From assembly GCA_944470555.2 (NCBI GenBank), contig OX104130.1:66159160-66223159 (forward strand): DNA of 64,000 nt, written 5' to 3'. Shown here piece after piece: positions 13,931 through 27,200 of the stretch (position 1 is its first letter; every line of letters starts with the position of its first letter). Position numbers and translations under genes: made by a program. This DNA comes from Heterobilharzia americana. Its lineage: Eukaryota > Platyhelminthes > Trematoda > Strigeidida > Schistosomatidae. A model generated the notes under the pieces. The model saw only the letters and a list, made by a program, of their open reading frames with translations. It did no database searches and was not told the DNA's origin.

Positions 13931-14760
13931 TACAAGCAATTGTGGCTGGATATGTCTTGGCGCCCCCTTGATAGACATCCAACTACGCCCTCGGTCTGCG
14001 AGGCTACCTGCTCCCAAAAGCTTCCATTTCTTGTGCTAAGACACCCGGGCGACCTCATATTTTCTGAACAGGTGGCATCACAGGCTCTCAAATCTGGTAT
14101 TTTAATGGGTTGCATAGTCCGGGACTTTAACCCCGAATACGCCAATTTACTGCTACACAAGACTTGCGCACGTTCACTACTAGAATATTGTCCACTTAAA
14201 TTGAGTGGCATCCACAAACCAGAAATGAGGGGTGTCCAGAGGTACTTTACAGCTGTGCTACTAGGGAACGATTGCATACAGGACTACAATTCTAAATGCA
14301 GGAACCAACATCCAGAACCACTCTAGATGAAATGGCCCACAACTAGCCCGATACCCTTCTTCGGCGTGCTGCACAAGTCCACTTTTACAGCCAGTGGTGA
14401 GCTTCAATTCAGACACAGCAGTTGCCACCATGTGCACAACCACTCCCACAGAGTCAAAAATGAACCTGTTTAAATCCCTCTTCCGTACAAATTTCTCCAT
14501 CGTAAAATTCCCTCAGTTTGGGGACAGACTTCATTCTAAAGTAAAGGCCTCCAAGTTAACGTCTGAATTCAGTCTGTCGCTGATTAAGTCCTTACCCTCT
14601 GGTTACTTATCCACCTCAGTCGGTGCGCCATCACTATCCTGTACCGCAAACATAATTTTAGTTGGGGATAAGTCAAATTTGGCATTTTCATCATTACTAT
14701 TACCTAAGTCTGGGGGACGATCATTGAGGTTTTCCAGTTAAGAATCTGGACACCTAAAAT
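13930..14760 (+). mobile_element. 3' fragment of a LINE reverse transcriptase
   Basis: A frame at 13940-14326 carries the block after the RT palm: HPGDLIFSEQVASQALKSG, then VRDFNPEYANLLLHKTCARSLLEYC and VQRYFTAVLLG. This corresponds to the usual LINE text of the type LGI..S..L.FSEHVA and L.LYKT.VRP.LEYC. A shifted frame near 14480-14530 (FRTNFSIVKFPQFGDRL) continues with the expected C-terminal end. It abuts the antisense LINE at about 13930, so two elements meet in opposite orientation. It lacks the endonuclease and the RT palm. Confidence 0.7.
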
Positions 14761-17700
14761 TTGAAGCTACTCAATTCAAGCCTTGTTAATAAGCAACCAT
14801 TAGGGAGGGCTGTGGACATATCTGTTGTGGAACTGTTATAGAACCCTTTCGGAACTTAGTGAGGGAAGTTGAAGTGGAAGGGTTTTCTAGATGATCTATT
14901 GCTAATTATTGTGCATAATAAACTAGTTTTATGTCCACGAAGGCAGAAGTGATACGTATTGCCATGAGACTGTGTGCCGCCGAGGTCGGAAACTCAAAAA
15001 TGCTAGCTGTGAACCACCTTTTCCTGGCTTGTTTTCAATCGTAGGTATGACGAAAGTTTTGGTAGGAGCGAAAATCATGTTTACTGAGAGTGTAAAAGCA
15101 GCGCGTAAAGGAGAAGGAGAAGCAGTTCAACAAGTTCATTCTCAGAGAGGTAACGAGGGCTAAATTTCTCAACGTTCCTCATTCAAAAACTACAGTGCGC
15201 AGTCACATACCATTTTACAGGTACGTATAAATTTCTGAGCATCATTGAGTGCCATCCTAGCATCTTCCAGATGGTGAGAGCGGAGGTATGGGTGACTTTT
15301 TAAGTATATACTTATAGATAAGCCCGTAAACTTGCACTGCAAAATGACGACAAGGTGTCTTTCAAGTGCGCAATGCCTGAATACTAAAGGAACAGACGAC
15401 ATTCTATCTCCTCTGACCTATCCAATTCTGTTGACACTTAGCACTTTCGGCGAAATTATTATCGTGTCACTGCATGAGGGTCTGAAAAAGGACTATTTAT
15501 TTGGCTCGAGACGCAACTGATCATCCCGCTCTTACAAGATTAAGCCACGCATTCTCCCAATCCAAGCCGTTCGGTAATCATCTCTGTCAACAAAGGGTGG
15601 ACAAGGTCCTTTGGGAATGCCTTAATCGTGTCAACATTTAACTCCTCGAAAGGGGACATGCCCCTACGGTGATCTGTGTCCGTTTGACGTCAGAGGCTAC
15701 GGCTTGTTCTAAGATAACGAGGCGCTGTGAGGAAGGTCATGCAGTCCACTTTTCTCCCACGTATGGTTGAAAGTCGTGTACTGACATCTGCTTAGCCTAC
15801 GACCCATTCGGTATATTACAAATCACACGTCTTTGTAATACAGACGCTTCGATACCGCCACCTAACTAGAGATCAGCCTAATATGCGTCGACCGAAATTC
15901 GACCACGGTGTACCCCAAGCCCCACAAACGTCAAGCGCCTTACGTAGGCACCCACTAGAAAAGCTTCACTAACCTTAGGGACTGATAATCTTTCCAATAC
16001 CAGCCACATTTGCAAACTGGAGTTCACGGGCAGTTGGTTGTCGCTTACATCCAACTGCAATGAAAGTATTCCTTTCTCAGCCGCTTCTCGTTTGCTCCCG
16101 GGATGAGGTTGAAGATGATGACAGAGACCAACGTGGACGTTGTCAGCAGACCCCATTGGTTTCCGGGAACATCTACCTGGGGTCCTCACCACTGTCTGCA
16201 GATCTGCTGGCAGTTCCGGATGAAATGGCTAAAGCTCTTCAAACACAGGACGTGCATTTGCCTGACTAACCTCCGTCCGACAGGTGTCGTGAAATGCACG
16301 CAGAATTACGCTCTGCTTTGTTATAGATGAGGTGTCAGTCCCACCAGCATTCGTAGCATAGCCCCTACTGGGTCCTTTATGCTCTGCCACGCATCCTTGA
16401 ACCTCGTCTTGAGGATGATTATTTATTTCCTCACCGTTGTGCAACAAAATGGGTTGACCAGCTCACTGAAGTAAGCAATGAACTTCAACTTACCATAACT
16501 ACCGGAAGGAAGTGACGTTGGCCAATCTTTGGGAACATGCGTTAGCTGTGTGCTGCTGAGGCAAGGTCCCGTCGGGAAAACTAAAGTACTATTAACTGTT
16601 ATCTGCATATCAGGTTGGGCCTCACATTTCTTTATTTTCATGTTTCACAGTTTGAATCGCAATTTAGCTGAATAAGACTAGATGGGAAATGTGGAGCATC
16701 ATGTGAATTCCGGCTTCGTCTCCTTCTCCCGTGACATGGTGTTGCTAGGCGTAGTAAGGAGTTACATCCAGCAATTTCAAATGCTACAGGTGTTTGAGCA
16801 GCATCACAAGGTATGCAGCATGTCACTTTAACTGAAATGAAGGAAATTTAAGGGGTATGGAACCCAATAAGCAGCACCGGAGCATCCGCTGCAAAGGAAT
16901 TTCAGCAAATTGATTATGGAAAGGAAAACGTTCACTAAAGGAAGGCAAACCGCAGCTTTCAAAGTGCAGAATGTACACAAAACCACCGAACAAAATGAAG
17001 GAAATGTAAAATAATTACCTTGGTTCATGTTTATATGAACAGGAAGCTCAAAGGAAAGTATTTTCAGCACATTAAAAGGACAGCCAGTGTCACCATTGAT
17101 AGAACCCAATATTCACAGTATATGCTAGTGTCCCACGTGTAAAAACAATATTCAGCCTCAAAAAAGTGGTAAATTTGTCTGGAAATGAAATTCAGGTCAC
17201 GAAAACCACGTGAGCTGCACGCTCGTGATAACTGCGGCACATCGTCAAGTCCGTCATGAATGTTGGGTCCCGCCCAAAATATCTGCAGTAATCCCGAAAG
17301 TTCAGAAGTTTCATGAGTGCTCCTGCATTTCAAAAGCTTCCGGCACTTCGCCCTGCGTTTCTTAACACTCAATACACCAAGTCTCACGAGGCTGTACTTC
17401 AGAATATATCCAATGTGGCCCTTAGTTGCTGCTGTATGGTGTATTTGCGTACTGAAAACCCTCAAAATAAAGAATGCGAATCAAAAAATTGGAAAATTAA
17501 GGATATATTTACTCGAAAATTCATTAGTGATATAAGGTATGCCTCAGGTAGTACTATAAGTTTCCAAAGTGCACGCGAAGTAAATGCTGGCTGAAACAGT
17601 GCAGTAATAATACCTAAGTCCTGGTAACACCATGCACTGGTTCAACTTGCGGCAGCAAATTTTAATCAGCTAGTACTCCAGTTAACTGCAAGAATCCCAT

Positions 17701-19030
17701 CTAACCCAGTTACGGCCAACAACAATGAAAGTAACTCTGCCGGCTCGGGATTTGGTAGGACCACATTACCAAGCGTTGTAGCAGATGTCAAACGAGGCAA
17801 AGGCGCAATATCTTGTTTAAGATTGACGACTTCGGTCACCAGGTCTGATACTGATACTCCTCCAAGAAGCAGGAACCCTGAAGTCACGTATGAAGTCATA
17901 ACTCAACGAATTCAAATATCAGACGCTCAGTAGGCCACCAACAAGCCAGTGAACTCGCAGAGCCCGGCTGGTGAAGACCTACTTAAAGCGATGTACGGAA
18001 CACAGGTGACTCTAAGGAACCTTCGTGAAGTGTTAAAAGTGTGTATACCAGACCGTTTGTGAACAGTAGCTCCACCATAAGAGTTTAATGTACTTATCTA
18101 AGCCCTACTAGCAACGAGACCAGAAATACACTCCGCGGAAAAACGATCCTGTCGTTTACTAGCGAGCGGTGCCAGTCTCACAACACCTATAATATATCCC
18201 CATGGTACGTTGCGAGAGGGAACTTGGAACGACTGCGTGGCACTAATATGCTAGGAAACAACTTCCAGCCCAACATTACACTGGTTGCACCCGATGCAGC
18301 CTGCAACCAAGTGGAGTTACCCACGATGGAAACAGAGTAAAACCATGGTCGACATGGACTACAAAGACAGTAATTTCATACGCGTCACACCCCTGTCATC
18401 TATAGCATCTGTCAAACAAGTGATAAGGACGCCAAAGCTTCACACCACAAGCTTCTGGTCTCGGCCTCCTTTCAGCGGCAGATAAGATGGGCCCTACCAT
18501 AAGAACAGCTTCAAGACTCCAACCATCCAAGCAGTATCGACAACTGCGAGCACAAAGTAGCCCTGGCAAACTATACTATCCGTATCAACAACACTACACG
18601 GCCGCCGCCTGCAAAACAAATACTGAATACTTCCTAGAAAACAATTAAAGACGCCGAAGACTCCATTTGCAATGAGTCAAACTGCACGCATGGATATGAT
18701 ATTCGCCGTGAAAGCCTTATGTTAGAGCGTCCTCTTCTTCCCAAAATAAAACTAGTGCCATGCCAAATCATTCTGCCGACTATTCACCACCAGGATATGG
18801 CAGTGGCTCTATAACCACAGATGGGCAAGATATAGTTGAGTGTAAGGCACTACCACCATGCCCTGCTCAATTAAGCGTCACTGAGAGAACGCTGAGCTTA
18901 TCTAAAGATTTCAAAAGATCTACACAATAATACTTCTACCTTGACATCCTTTCCACAACGCCAGGTCTAATCTCAGCTTACCGCAGGTATTCAGGGGAAT
19001 TAGATCTTTATCCCATCAGACTGCAGCGAT
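14760..19030. other. Unclassified decayed region, possibly LINE-derived
   Basis: About 4.3 kb of higher GC than the flanking quiet DNA, with many broken frames on both strands (for example 15880-16190 minus, 17064-17465 minus, 17666-17899 minus). I recognise no domain in any of them. The 17.6-19.0 kb part runs directly into the LINE endonuclease frame that starts near 19040 and could be its decayed ORF1 or 5' region. No host gene structure is visible. Confidence 0.4.
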
Positions 19031-21570
19031 GATCATCGAGTCCTCATACTGCGTAAATAAACCAGACGAGGAGATAAATATTAATGAGTATACAAACTTC
19101 CAATGTGATCGCAGCTGCAAGGAGGAAGGAGCTAACTCAACGCATTCGAGCCAGAGGGTGCGGTTTTAGGCAAGATACGTGAGTATGCGCAAGAGCATTA
19201 CAGTACTAGTCAGATGCTTTTATAGAGGACCTATTGCTTTTTATAACCAGGAGATCCAATTAAAAACAGCTCTACGACATGCATTATCCCTTCCATATGG
19301 TCGCAGGATCACATGCAGTGACTTTAACTTACCTGAAATTAAGTGCGACTTGCTTAATGGCGCAGCTACGTATGATACTTTTTTAGTATGCTGGTTACTT
19401 TTTGGATGGAAACAAACTATTACTACTCATACAAGAGGTGGTAATGTGTTCGATCCGATATTGATGTATGTAGGTTCCAACTTTGCGGGAAGTAATCGCG
19501 AAACCGTGTGGTATGCACTGCCAGTTCCTTTAACTAGCACATCAGTTGATTCTTCCATTCCACGAGAAATGACGCTGGGAGATAACGACAAGGGAGACTG
19601 GAATCATATGTGCCCGCTGACTAGGTGTATTGAATGTGGACTACACTACACCGATCCTGACCTCAGATCAGAACTGACTATATTTTCCGACAACTCCAAT
19701 ACCCGTTTCAATATGATGGTCCTGTTGAAAACCTCCAGAAAACGACTGGCCGAGAAGCTATTCATACCTCCTAATACTCTCAGAAAGTTACGCCAAGTTC
19801 TGGCACCATGGCTTCGATACACGTTGGTCGATTCTCAGTGCTCCCAAACCTATCTCGTGGCATGGTGAAATATGTGTAAAGACAAGAAATTAATAGGCTA
19901 CCTGGCCCGTCTAGAGTATACGCTCTCTCCCCACCGTCCCTATTGAAAGATCAAACCACATAAAACATGGCATTCCGCCTCTTATTGATGACAGCAAGCT
20001 TTACAATAATCGGATAGACATGTGTGTAGCATTCAGTGACATATTTGCAGCTAGTCATTCAGAATCCGCAGCCTTTTCCTGCGATACGGTAAGCACAATA
20101 AAAAACAATTCTTTCCTCGCGCGGACACCAAATGCCACTATCGAATTCATATTTGTCAACAGTAACCCAGCTACTGAAAAGTTGGAATGTTCCAGCAGTG
20201 CTGGCACAGACGGGATATCATCCTACCTTCTTAAACATGGCAGCTGCGATATTCCATTATTATTACCAAAGATGGTCCCTGTCTTATGGATCATCCACAT
20301 GTTCTGATATCCGGAAGACACTGTTTGTCCTTTCGAGACAAATCAGGTTCAAAAACACCGGTCAGCTAATATGGGCCTGTAAATATTATGTCCAAAGAGC
20401 CTAAGATTACGCCCAGTCACAATATTGTCACGTCCAGTCGGCACTGATTCCTGAGAGCGAGATCTTGCGTAACCTGTCGTCTTAACTTCCCCAACTTCAT
20501 AACTGCTACTCATGACCGGCGACAATCAGGTCCTACACTCTAGATATTTCTAAGGCTTTTGACTTTTACTTCTATTAGGTTGAAGTTTCTCGGAATTGAC
20601 TACACATAATTAAGACGGATCAGGTCTCTCCTCAGTAACTACACCTAAGTGGAAAAAGGACACCCAAACACTTCAAACCCCGTGCCAATCCTCTCTTGCA
20701 TAGTCCAGGCAGTGTAACAGGTCCTCTTCTGTTTACCCCATCCGTCGATGAATTTTGCAACTGCTTCACACACGGCGAGGCATCTTTGTTTACTGACGAC
20801 TTTAAAGTTACGTGCACATTCATTTCTCTCGGTCAATCCCAGTTCCAAGCACTGGTGCAAAGAGACCTTGACATGACATCCAGGTGGGCCACTGTGTGAA
20901 AACTTCAGTTTAATTCAAGCAAGTGTGACTTGATATGCTTTGGTGCCCTCTCGGTAGACATTCATCCCCAACTTCAGTCCGTGAAACTAATTGCTTTTGA
21001 AAGCGTCCGTAACCTCGGGCCAAGGTACTCACGTCTTCTGAACAGATCGCATCACACAATCTCAAGCCAAGAATCCCATCGGGATGTATAAATTACGACT
21101 TCTACTTCGAAGACGCCAAGTTACTGTTCCATAAAACCCACGTAAGACTGCCGTTAGAATACCACCTGTTTACACTGGGTGGTGCCGGCATGAATGAAAA
21201 GCTAAAAATGGAGGGTTTGCAAGGGTGTTTAAATTGGATACGACTGCAAACAGGACTGCAAGTCCAAACGCATGACTAAATCTAGGACCACTTTTAACTA
21301 TATGACCTGTAAGTAGTCCTACGCCTTTTTGTTCACTGTCCTTTACAAATTAACCTCCACAGTTAGAGCAGAACGGTTCTTGTTGCCCTCTCAGATAAGC
21401 TTACGGTGTCACAGTAAAGTGTTTTGAGTCATCTCTTTCCTTCGCCAGAAAGTTCTTCTGGATTTGCGACGGACTTTATGCTAAAGTGTAGGCCTCAAAA
21501 TCAATCCCTAAGTTCGGTAATACGCTGATTACACCGCTATCGTGTCGGCCTCTCCAACTTATCGGGCGCA
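19030..21570 (+). mobile_element. Decayed CR1-like LINE with endonuclease and RT
   Basis: EN frames begin near 19040 (YCVNKPDEEININEY, like the ETWL..DSE..I.GY segment). They continue in an open frame at 19179-19868 with ITCSDFNLPEIKCD, corresponding to LLGDFNLP, and TTHTRGGNVFDPIL, corresponding to the PTRG.NILDLV segment. The SDH motif is replaced (GSNRET). A frame at 20020-20307 gives the EN-RT linker and ECSSSAGTDGISSYLLKHG. SLFTDDFKVTC at about 20787-20820 is the catalytic box with DD intact (F.DD context). LLFHKTHVRLPLEY lies near 21120-21160. Numerous stops interrupt the RT, so the copy is dead though nearly whole from EN to the 3' end. Confidence 0.75.
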
Positions 21571-23301
21571 CCACCTGCATCCTATATGGCACTCTACATA
21601 TTGGGCACAATTGGTGTCTGGTAGACTACGAGCACACCTGAATTAAACCTTCTTCCAGAACGCTGTAGAAACTTTATAGGTGTGCGAACCAAGTTGGGGG
21701 TCGGTGGTTCGAAAGCTCCTAACTACTGCGCACTCCGTAATCAACTCCACGAACTCCTTTCCATTCAACATAGCAAACGGAGATGCAAGTCTTAAAATAC
21801 ATAAAAGCATGTAAGACACATCCTCGAGTTTTCGGTGGGTAAAGCACGTGAGATCAGCAGCCACTATCACGCATACAAATTAGAGGAACCCCTTGGTTAG
21901 CCCGTCTCGTCTACCCTCAGCATGCTCCTCTGTCTTTCCTTCTCACTGTAGCCAAATGCTTCAGCTCCAGAAGTCGGACCGATGATAAGCGGAATTAAAT
22001 TCCTAAAGCTACAAACCAGTTCTGGGCGTTATAAGCCATTGGTCAAACTGTGTTATTTCACCCACAACGGGAAGCTACAATGCTTAAAAACTATGAATGT
22101 CCAAATCACCATGTAATTGGGTGATCGTAAAGGTCACCTTCTGTATCAAACTTGAATATTAACCCCAAAACATAGTGTCACATCCATACTATTGAAGAGG
22201 ACCCTCCTAGCAAGATCGAGGAACAGTAAAAAATATTTATTCCTTTTGTTACTTAATATGATATACTTCTCCAGGATAACAGGTAAAATACACCTCTTTG
22301 GACGAATCATAGTAACTAGGCGCACAAGTTTTCCCAAACCATCCACTCCTTTTCTGGTCAGGATATGTTAAAACTGCAACTGATCTTGAAGTGCTGCTAA
22401 GTATAATTCACACGAATTTCTATTCTTGTTTTGATCCAGCCATCCTTCCAAAAAAAATGAAGAAGCATGTATTCATCCAGCCTCATACTGCCAAGAGTCC
22501 TTGTAGACGTCTAAACCAAGTCTCCACAAAATAATAATACTTTTGATTCACACTGATCATTTTATGTGTTGCCAGCTCCGTTCTTCATATTCTGGAAATC
22601 CCGACCTCTCTCTTTTAGAATAGTTCACCACAGCGGATGCCAGCAGAAAATTTGTGCTCCACGGTGATGTCATGTAAACCCAGAAATCAACTTGTATAAA
22701 GCTGCTGTAACCAACAGATGTTAAGATGTTTTCGTCTGACATGTAGATAGGTACGTTGTTACAGGGGCGCGTAGAGTAGTATGAGGTTGATGATGACCAC
22801 GGGAATCCGGAAGGAAAAGAGGAAAAGAAAAAAAGGTGAGCTGACGTCTCAATAAGTACACAGGGTGTACTTACACATAATAACCACAGACAAACTGACG
22901 ACATAGAGGTGAGGCAGCCTACAGTTCGAATCTGAACCGTGAATGAGTAAGATTTCTAATGCTTTTCATTGCAAACACATGGAACCCTCTTCTAGGTCAC
23001 ATACTGTCTACACCTCATACCAGACTTTTTGCAGCCAGATTGAATCTTCACAGAACTACCCTTACAAAGCTTCATTGCTGATCAGCGCCTTACTACCCCC
23101 ATTGTCGAGGGCTGAAAATCACTCTGCTATCCATACAGTCTTACTTTTCTTCAAGGAGTTGCTTTGTTTTAGTTGCCTCCCTCGGAATTGGCGCCCTTGA
23201 CAAACTAGCTGCTTGTAAGGTATGTTTTATACTTTTACTAGGCCTCGTCATGCTTCAGAGTGTTATAAATAATAAATAGTATTGCGTTGTACGACTGTCT
23301 C
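21570..23301. other. Spacer and presumed promoter region of MORC2 gene
   Basis: No element or exon recognised in 21.6-23.2 kb; short frames at 21643-21870 (minus), 22557-22904 (minus) and 22943-23200 (plus) have no known match. Just ahead of the gene a TATAAAT string sits at about 23264-23270, and an in-frame TAA at 23266-23268 lies between it and the chosen ATG. Whether transcription starts here cannot be told from sequence alone. Confidence 0.4.
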
Positions 23302-24237
23302 ATGGAGACATACTCTCAGCTCAATCGCGCACAGCTCAGCTTCGATTATCTCCATACCAACTCGTAATATTGGTTTAAAGTACTTACAGTTTTAATTTAG
23401 AACAACTCATGAGTTTCTTTTTGGTGCCATCGCGGAACTCATCGATAATGCACGTGATGCTGGTGCGACCGAACTTGACATTTATACAAGTTAGATCTTA
23501 GTTTGATATACCATGTCTGTAGTTAAAGATAATTCTGTTCGTGGGAATTTCCTCCTTTGTTTGGCAGACAATGGCTGCGGGATGACACCAGGTTAGTCCA
23601 ACGCTGTAGTTCTTTATGTCAAGATGATGTTAAAAACGTTATAATTTTCGGGAAGTCGTTGAAGAAATGTGAAGACACTGCCGCTATAGGTATGTACGGA
23701 AATGGCTTGAAATCGTAGGTTACGTATTGGTTATCTACTGTTTTTAAAGTGGCTCTATGCGGATCGGGAATGATTTGGTGCTGTTCACGAAAAAAGACGG
23801 TATATTCACCTGTCTTTTCTTGTCAAGAACTTTCCACGAAGAAGAGAAGCTTGATGAGGTCTTTCTTAAATTTTTCTAATGCCTGTTTTTCGTACAGGTG
23901 GTTGTTCCTATGCCTTCTTTTAAAGGTCCCGAGAAAACACCTGTTGCAGACACTCCTGAAGACAAGAAAAAAGTAAGTTCGTGTTACTTTTGACAGTTTT
24001 GTAGCATGATCTCGAGATGCATTTAATCTTGAAGTACTCTCCGTTCCGCTGCCTGAAAGATTTCTATGCACAGTTCGATAAACTTAAAGAAAATTCTGGG
24101 ACCGTGGTGATTATCTACAACATGAAGCTTCTTGATCATGGGGGACCTGAGTTAGACGTCACCACAAACCCACGGGATATACTACTTAGCCCCGGTTCAG
24201 AGCAAGAGGAAACAGTAGAACCAGATGCTGAAGTTAT
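23302..24237 (+). CDS. MORC2: MORC2 exons 1-7: GHKL ATPase core
   Basis: Residues 1-242. The ATP-binding motifs are all present. Motif I is [12 protein letters not shown] at 33-44, with the catalytic Glu33 and Mg-binding Asn37. Motif II is DNGCGM at 66-71, and the lid/glycine motif is GMYGNGLKS at 96-104. These equal human E35/N39, DDGAGM and [16 protein letters not shown] and KYSPF follow in the transducer part, ending in VVIIYNMKL and NPRD. The seven exons are cut by six tiny introns of 37, 33, 32, 35, 39 and 32 bp. Several splice junctions are decisive: reading through intron 1, 2 or 4 would hit a stop, whereas splicing restores the conserved text. Confidence 0.95.
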
Positions 24238-27200
24238 GTAAGTAAAATTATTTACTACGTACTTTGCCAATCATATCTTAAGATTCGATTGCTGAACAAT
24301 TTACTGTCAAATACCACTTAGGCTACTGTACATCTTGTGATCACTCGTTAAATTCTGTTCGAAAGTCGAAGTAGTACATGAAGTCTTCAATTGACTGTTT
24401 GGACCATTAAGATTATAACAAACTTCGACATAAAATCTTGCACAGAATAGCAATAGTTCATATTGCTATACTTAAATTCATACATTGAAGCATAAAACTG
24501 AGATGGACAAGTCTCATTGCTAGCTATGGTTTTCTCTGTTGGTGGAGATGTTTAGTCGTCAAGTTTGACTGGTCGAAGTGTGATGTACTGATGTAGGGGT
24601 TGGACTTGGTTCTATCTGGTTGAGGTAAGTTAGCTAGTAAGGTTTTATGCTTCCATTGACTCGGGTGAAACGTGTTACGTAGGTCTGTTCACAATGTACC
24701 CCAGTGCGTAACGTTGGTTTAAATGGGTTTAGGATGGAAGTAGGTTAAAGATGACCAAACTGGAACTTAGCATCAATTCATGAAGCCTGACTGTTGAACT
24801 GAGGCGTTTAGAGAGATGTAGACTTCCTAGCCAGGGTCGACGTGACAACTGAAGTCGGCAGTTAGAGACTAGGTGATGCGGAACCTTGCATAAAAGTACA
24901 CTGGTTCAAGTTGCCTCATTTCATAGTAGTATACAAAGAACAAGTTGTGTAACAGACCATTTGGAGATAACGGGTTAGGCGAATATTCAAGCTTTAGAAG
25001 ACATCAAAAATGACTACATCTACGACACCGTGACCGATTTTTAGTCATGTAACCAAGAGTCATCAACCACTGACTCCGGTCGTCTCACGGACTCCTGAGA
25101 GGTATTCAACATCTCTCAACACGGTTCAGGCTAAGCGTTAGGGACCTCATCGACTGATGCCGTGTGTTGCCCGGAAATCAACCATCTTCCCACCTAATCC
25201 AACTTTCCGTAACATTGCATGTCGAGGTAGGCGATGAATCGGCGTGTGCAGCACATGTCCAAGCCACCTCAGTCGACTAAGGTTCACAACCTCATCAATC
25301 AACTTGCCCATTTTGCTTAGTACCCTTCGCATGACCTCAAGATTGCTCATATGCTGAGTTCACATAACGTGAGCAATCTTACAAAGACGTGTGATCAAAA
25401 ACCCTGTGACCGCTTCATGTCTTCCACTACTAACGACTGTGTCTCATAGCCATTTGAGAGGACTGCAGTGCAGTATACTCGTCCTTTGATAGTCGAATAT
25501 CTTGCCATTTGACGCCAAATGTAACGCAAGTTGGCAAATGCCAAACGGTCCTTCTCAATCTGAGCTGAGGTTTTGACAACCACCAACCTATTCGGACTGA
25601 TGCAACTTTCCAAGTGAGTGAAGTTGTCGACATATTCCACCACTTCACCACCTGTCGTCAAACTGGGGTTACTTTCAACAGACCACTCCTAGAGCTATCA
25701 TCTTACATTTGACTGGTGCCAGCAAAACGCATACCAAATACTCAGATTTCTGCTCAGTGCGTTCAGAAGACCCTGAATTCTGTTGGCGTCTTCGCCTAGT
25801 AGGACAATATCGTCGGCATACTCCAAATCAACCAATGACCTCCAAGAGGTAGATCAATCCCTGTGATATCAGACTTATCCAACGTTATGTCCATCAGTAC
25901 GTCTTTGATGAAGACCAATAGGAATGGTAAGTGATCATCCCTACCGCACACCACTTGTTGTCGTCAATTCTAACAACAACTAATAAACCTTTATACGACT
26001 GTCTGAGTTCGTGTAGACAGCTTTGATAAGCTTTATATACCTGCTCAGCTCTCCCTTCATAGTCAGACACTGCCACAACACTTTATGGTCGATAGAGTCA
26101 AATGCCGCCTTCAGGTCAACAAATATGGCGTGTCGGTCGACGGTGCTCCAGAAGCTGTTGGAGGATGAAAATGAGACCGATCCACCCTTCATTCAGGGAG
26201 CCGAAGCGTTGCTGTGAGCCGGTTGTACTGTGCTTCAAAGTGTTCTTCCTGCCCAACGTTCTAGCCGTCTGTTCTGGGAGGTTATCAGCGTCGCATCCTT
26301 CTCGGTGTTAGTTTAACTAGTCTTCGTGAACTTTTTGCTGGTATCCTTAATAAGCCTAAATAGTTTCCAGGTTTTACCTAGTGCTGATGTCTTTCTCTTT
26401 CGCCACCCACCACTGCTCATGGTCTTTACGGAAACTCTTGGTCGATTTACGTCTAAGTTTTACTTTCCCCCCCTTGATCAAAGTCAACTAAAATCCATCT
26501 TCTCACATGAATCATTTTGGATGATGCTGCGAAATCCAATGACGTTTGGTAACTTTTGGATGTAGGTTACCATTGTTCCTACTGCAGACCTAATACTACT
26601 CCAAGTTTCCTTGGGATGAGGATTGCTGTCATATTCGGGTAAATAGTTAGCTATCTCTCCTAAATGCGTACTTGGCGTTCTCACCTTCCAATCAACCATA
26701 GACACGCCTTACTATCACTTGTTTCCTGTGACCAGTGAAGTGCAGACATACACGAGCCCGTACTACAGCGTGATGAGACTAGGTGATACTAGTAATGCAG
26801 ATGCATCCACACTTAGTCTTCAGTCAGTTGCAGTACTACTGTGCAACGATTTATGTTGTCACAAATTATATCAGCACATCAAGGTAGAAGGAACCGAAAC
26901 GAGAGAGAAATTGAGAGGAAAGTAATCAACGCGGTAGAAGAACATGAAAGAGTAAAATTATTTATTGTTTGACTACAAACATAGTACAGCAAGACCACCA
27001 AGAAATGTGCCACAAAAAATGGCATAACAAAATTGTGAACACAGGAAGTGGATAAGTAAAAAGGAAAAACAAAAAGAACAGCAGGATTAGAAGGGCAGTT
27101 CAGTAAGATACATTCAAAACAAAGCATTCATTACTTAACAACAGAAGATAGGAAGCTATAGCGTGATTGTCATTGGTTTCGATTCTGACCCATGTTTGAT

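Noticed and set aside
15878..16447. Cluster of 70-100 codon frames on both strands
   Set aside because: No recognisable domain, no splice-consistent chain and overlapping frames on both strands; treated as decayed, unclassified DNA.
23823..24071. 82-codon minus-strand frame
   Set aside because: Antisense of MORC2 exons 5-7, which are fixed by homology and splice sites.
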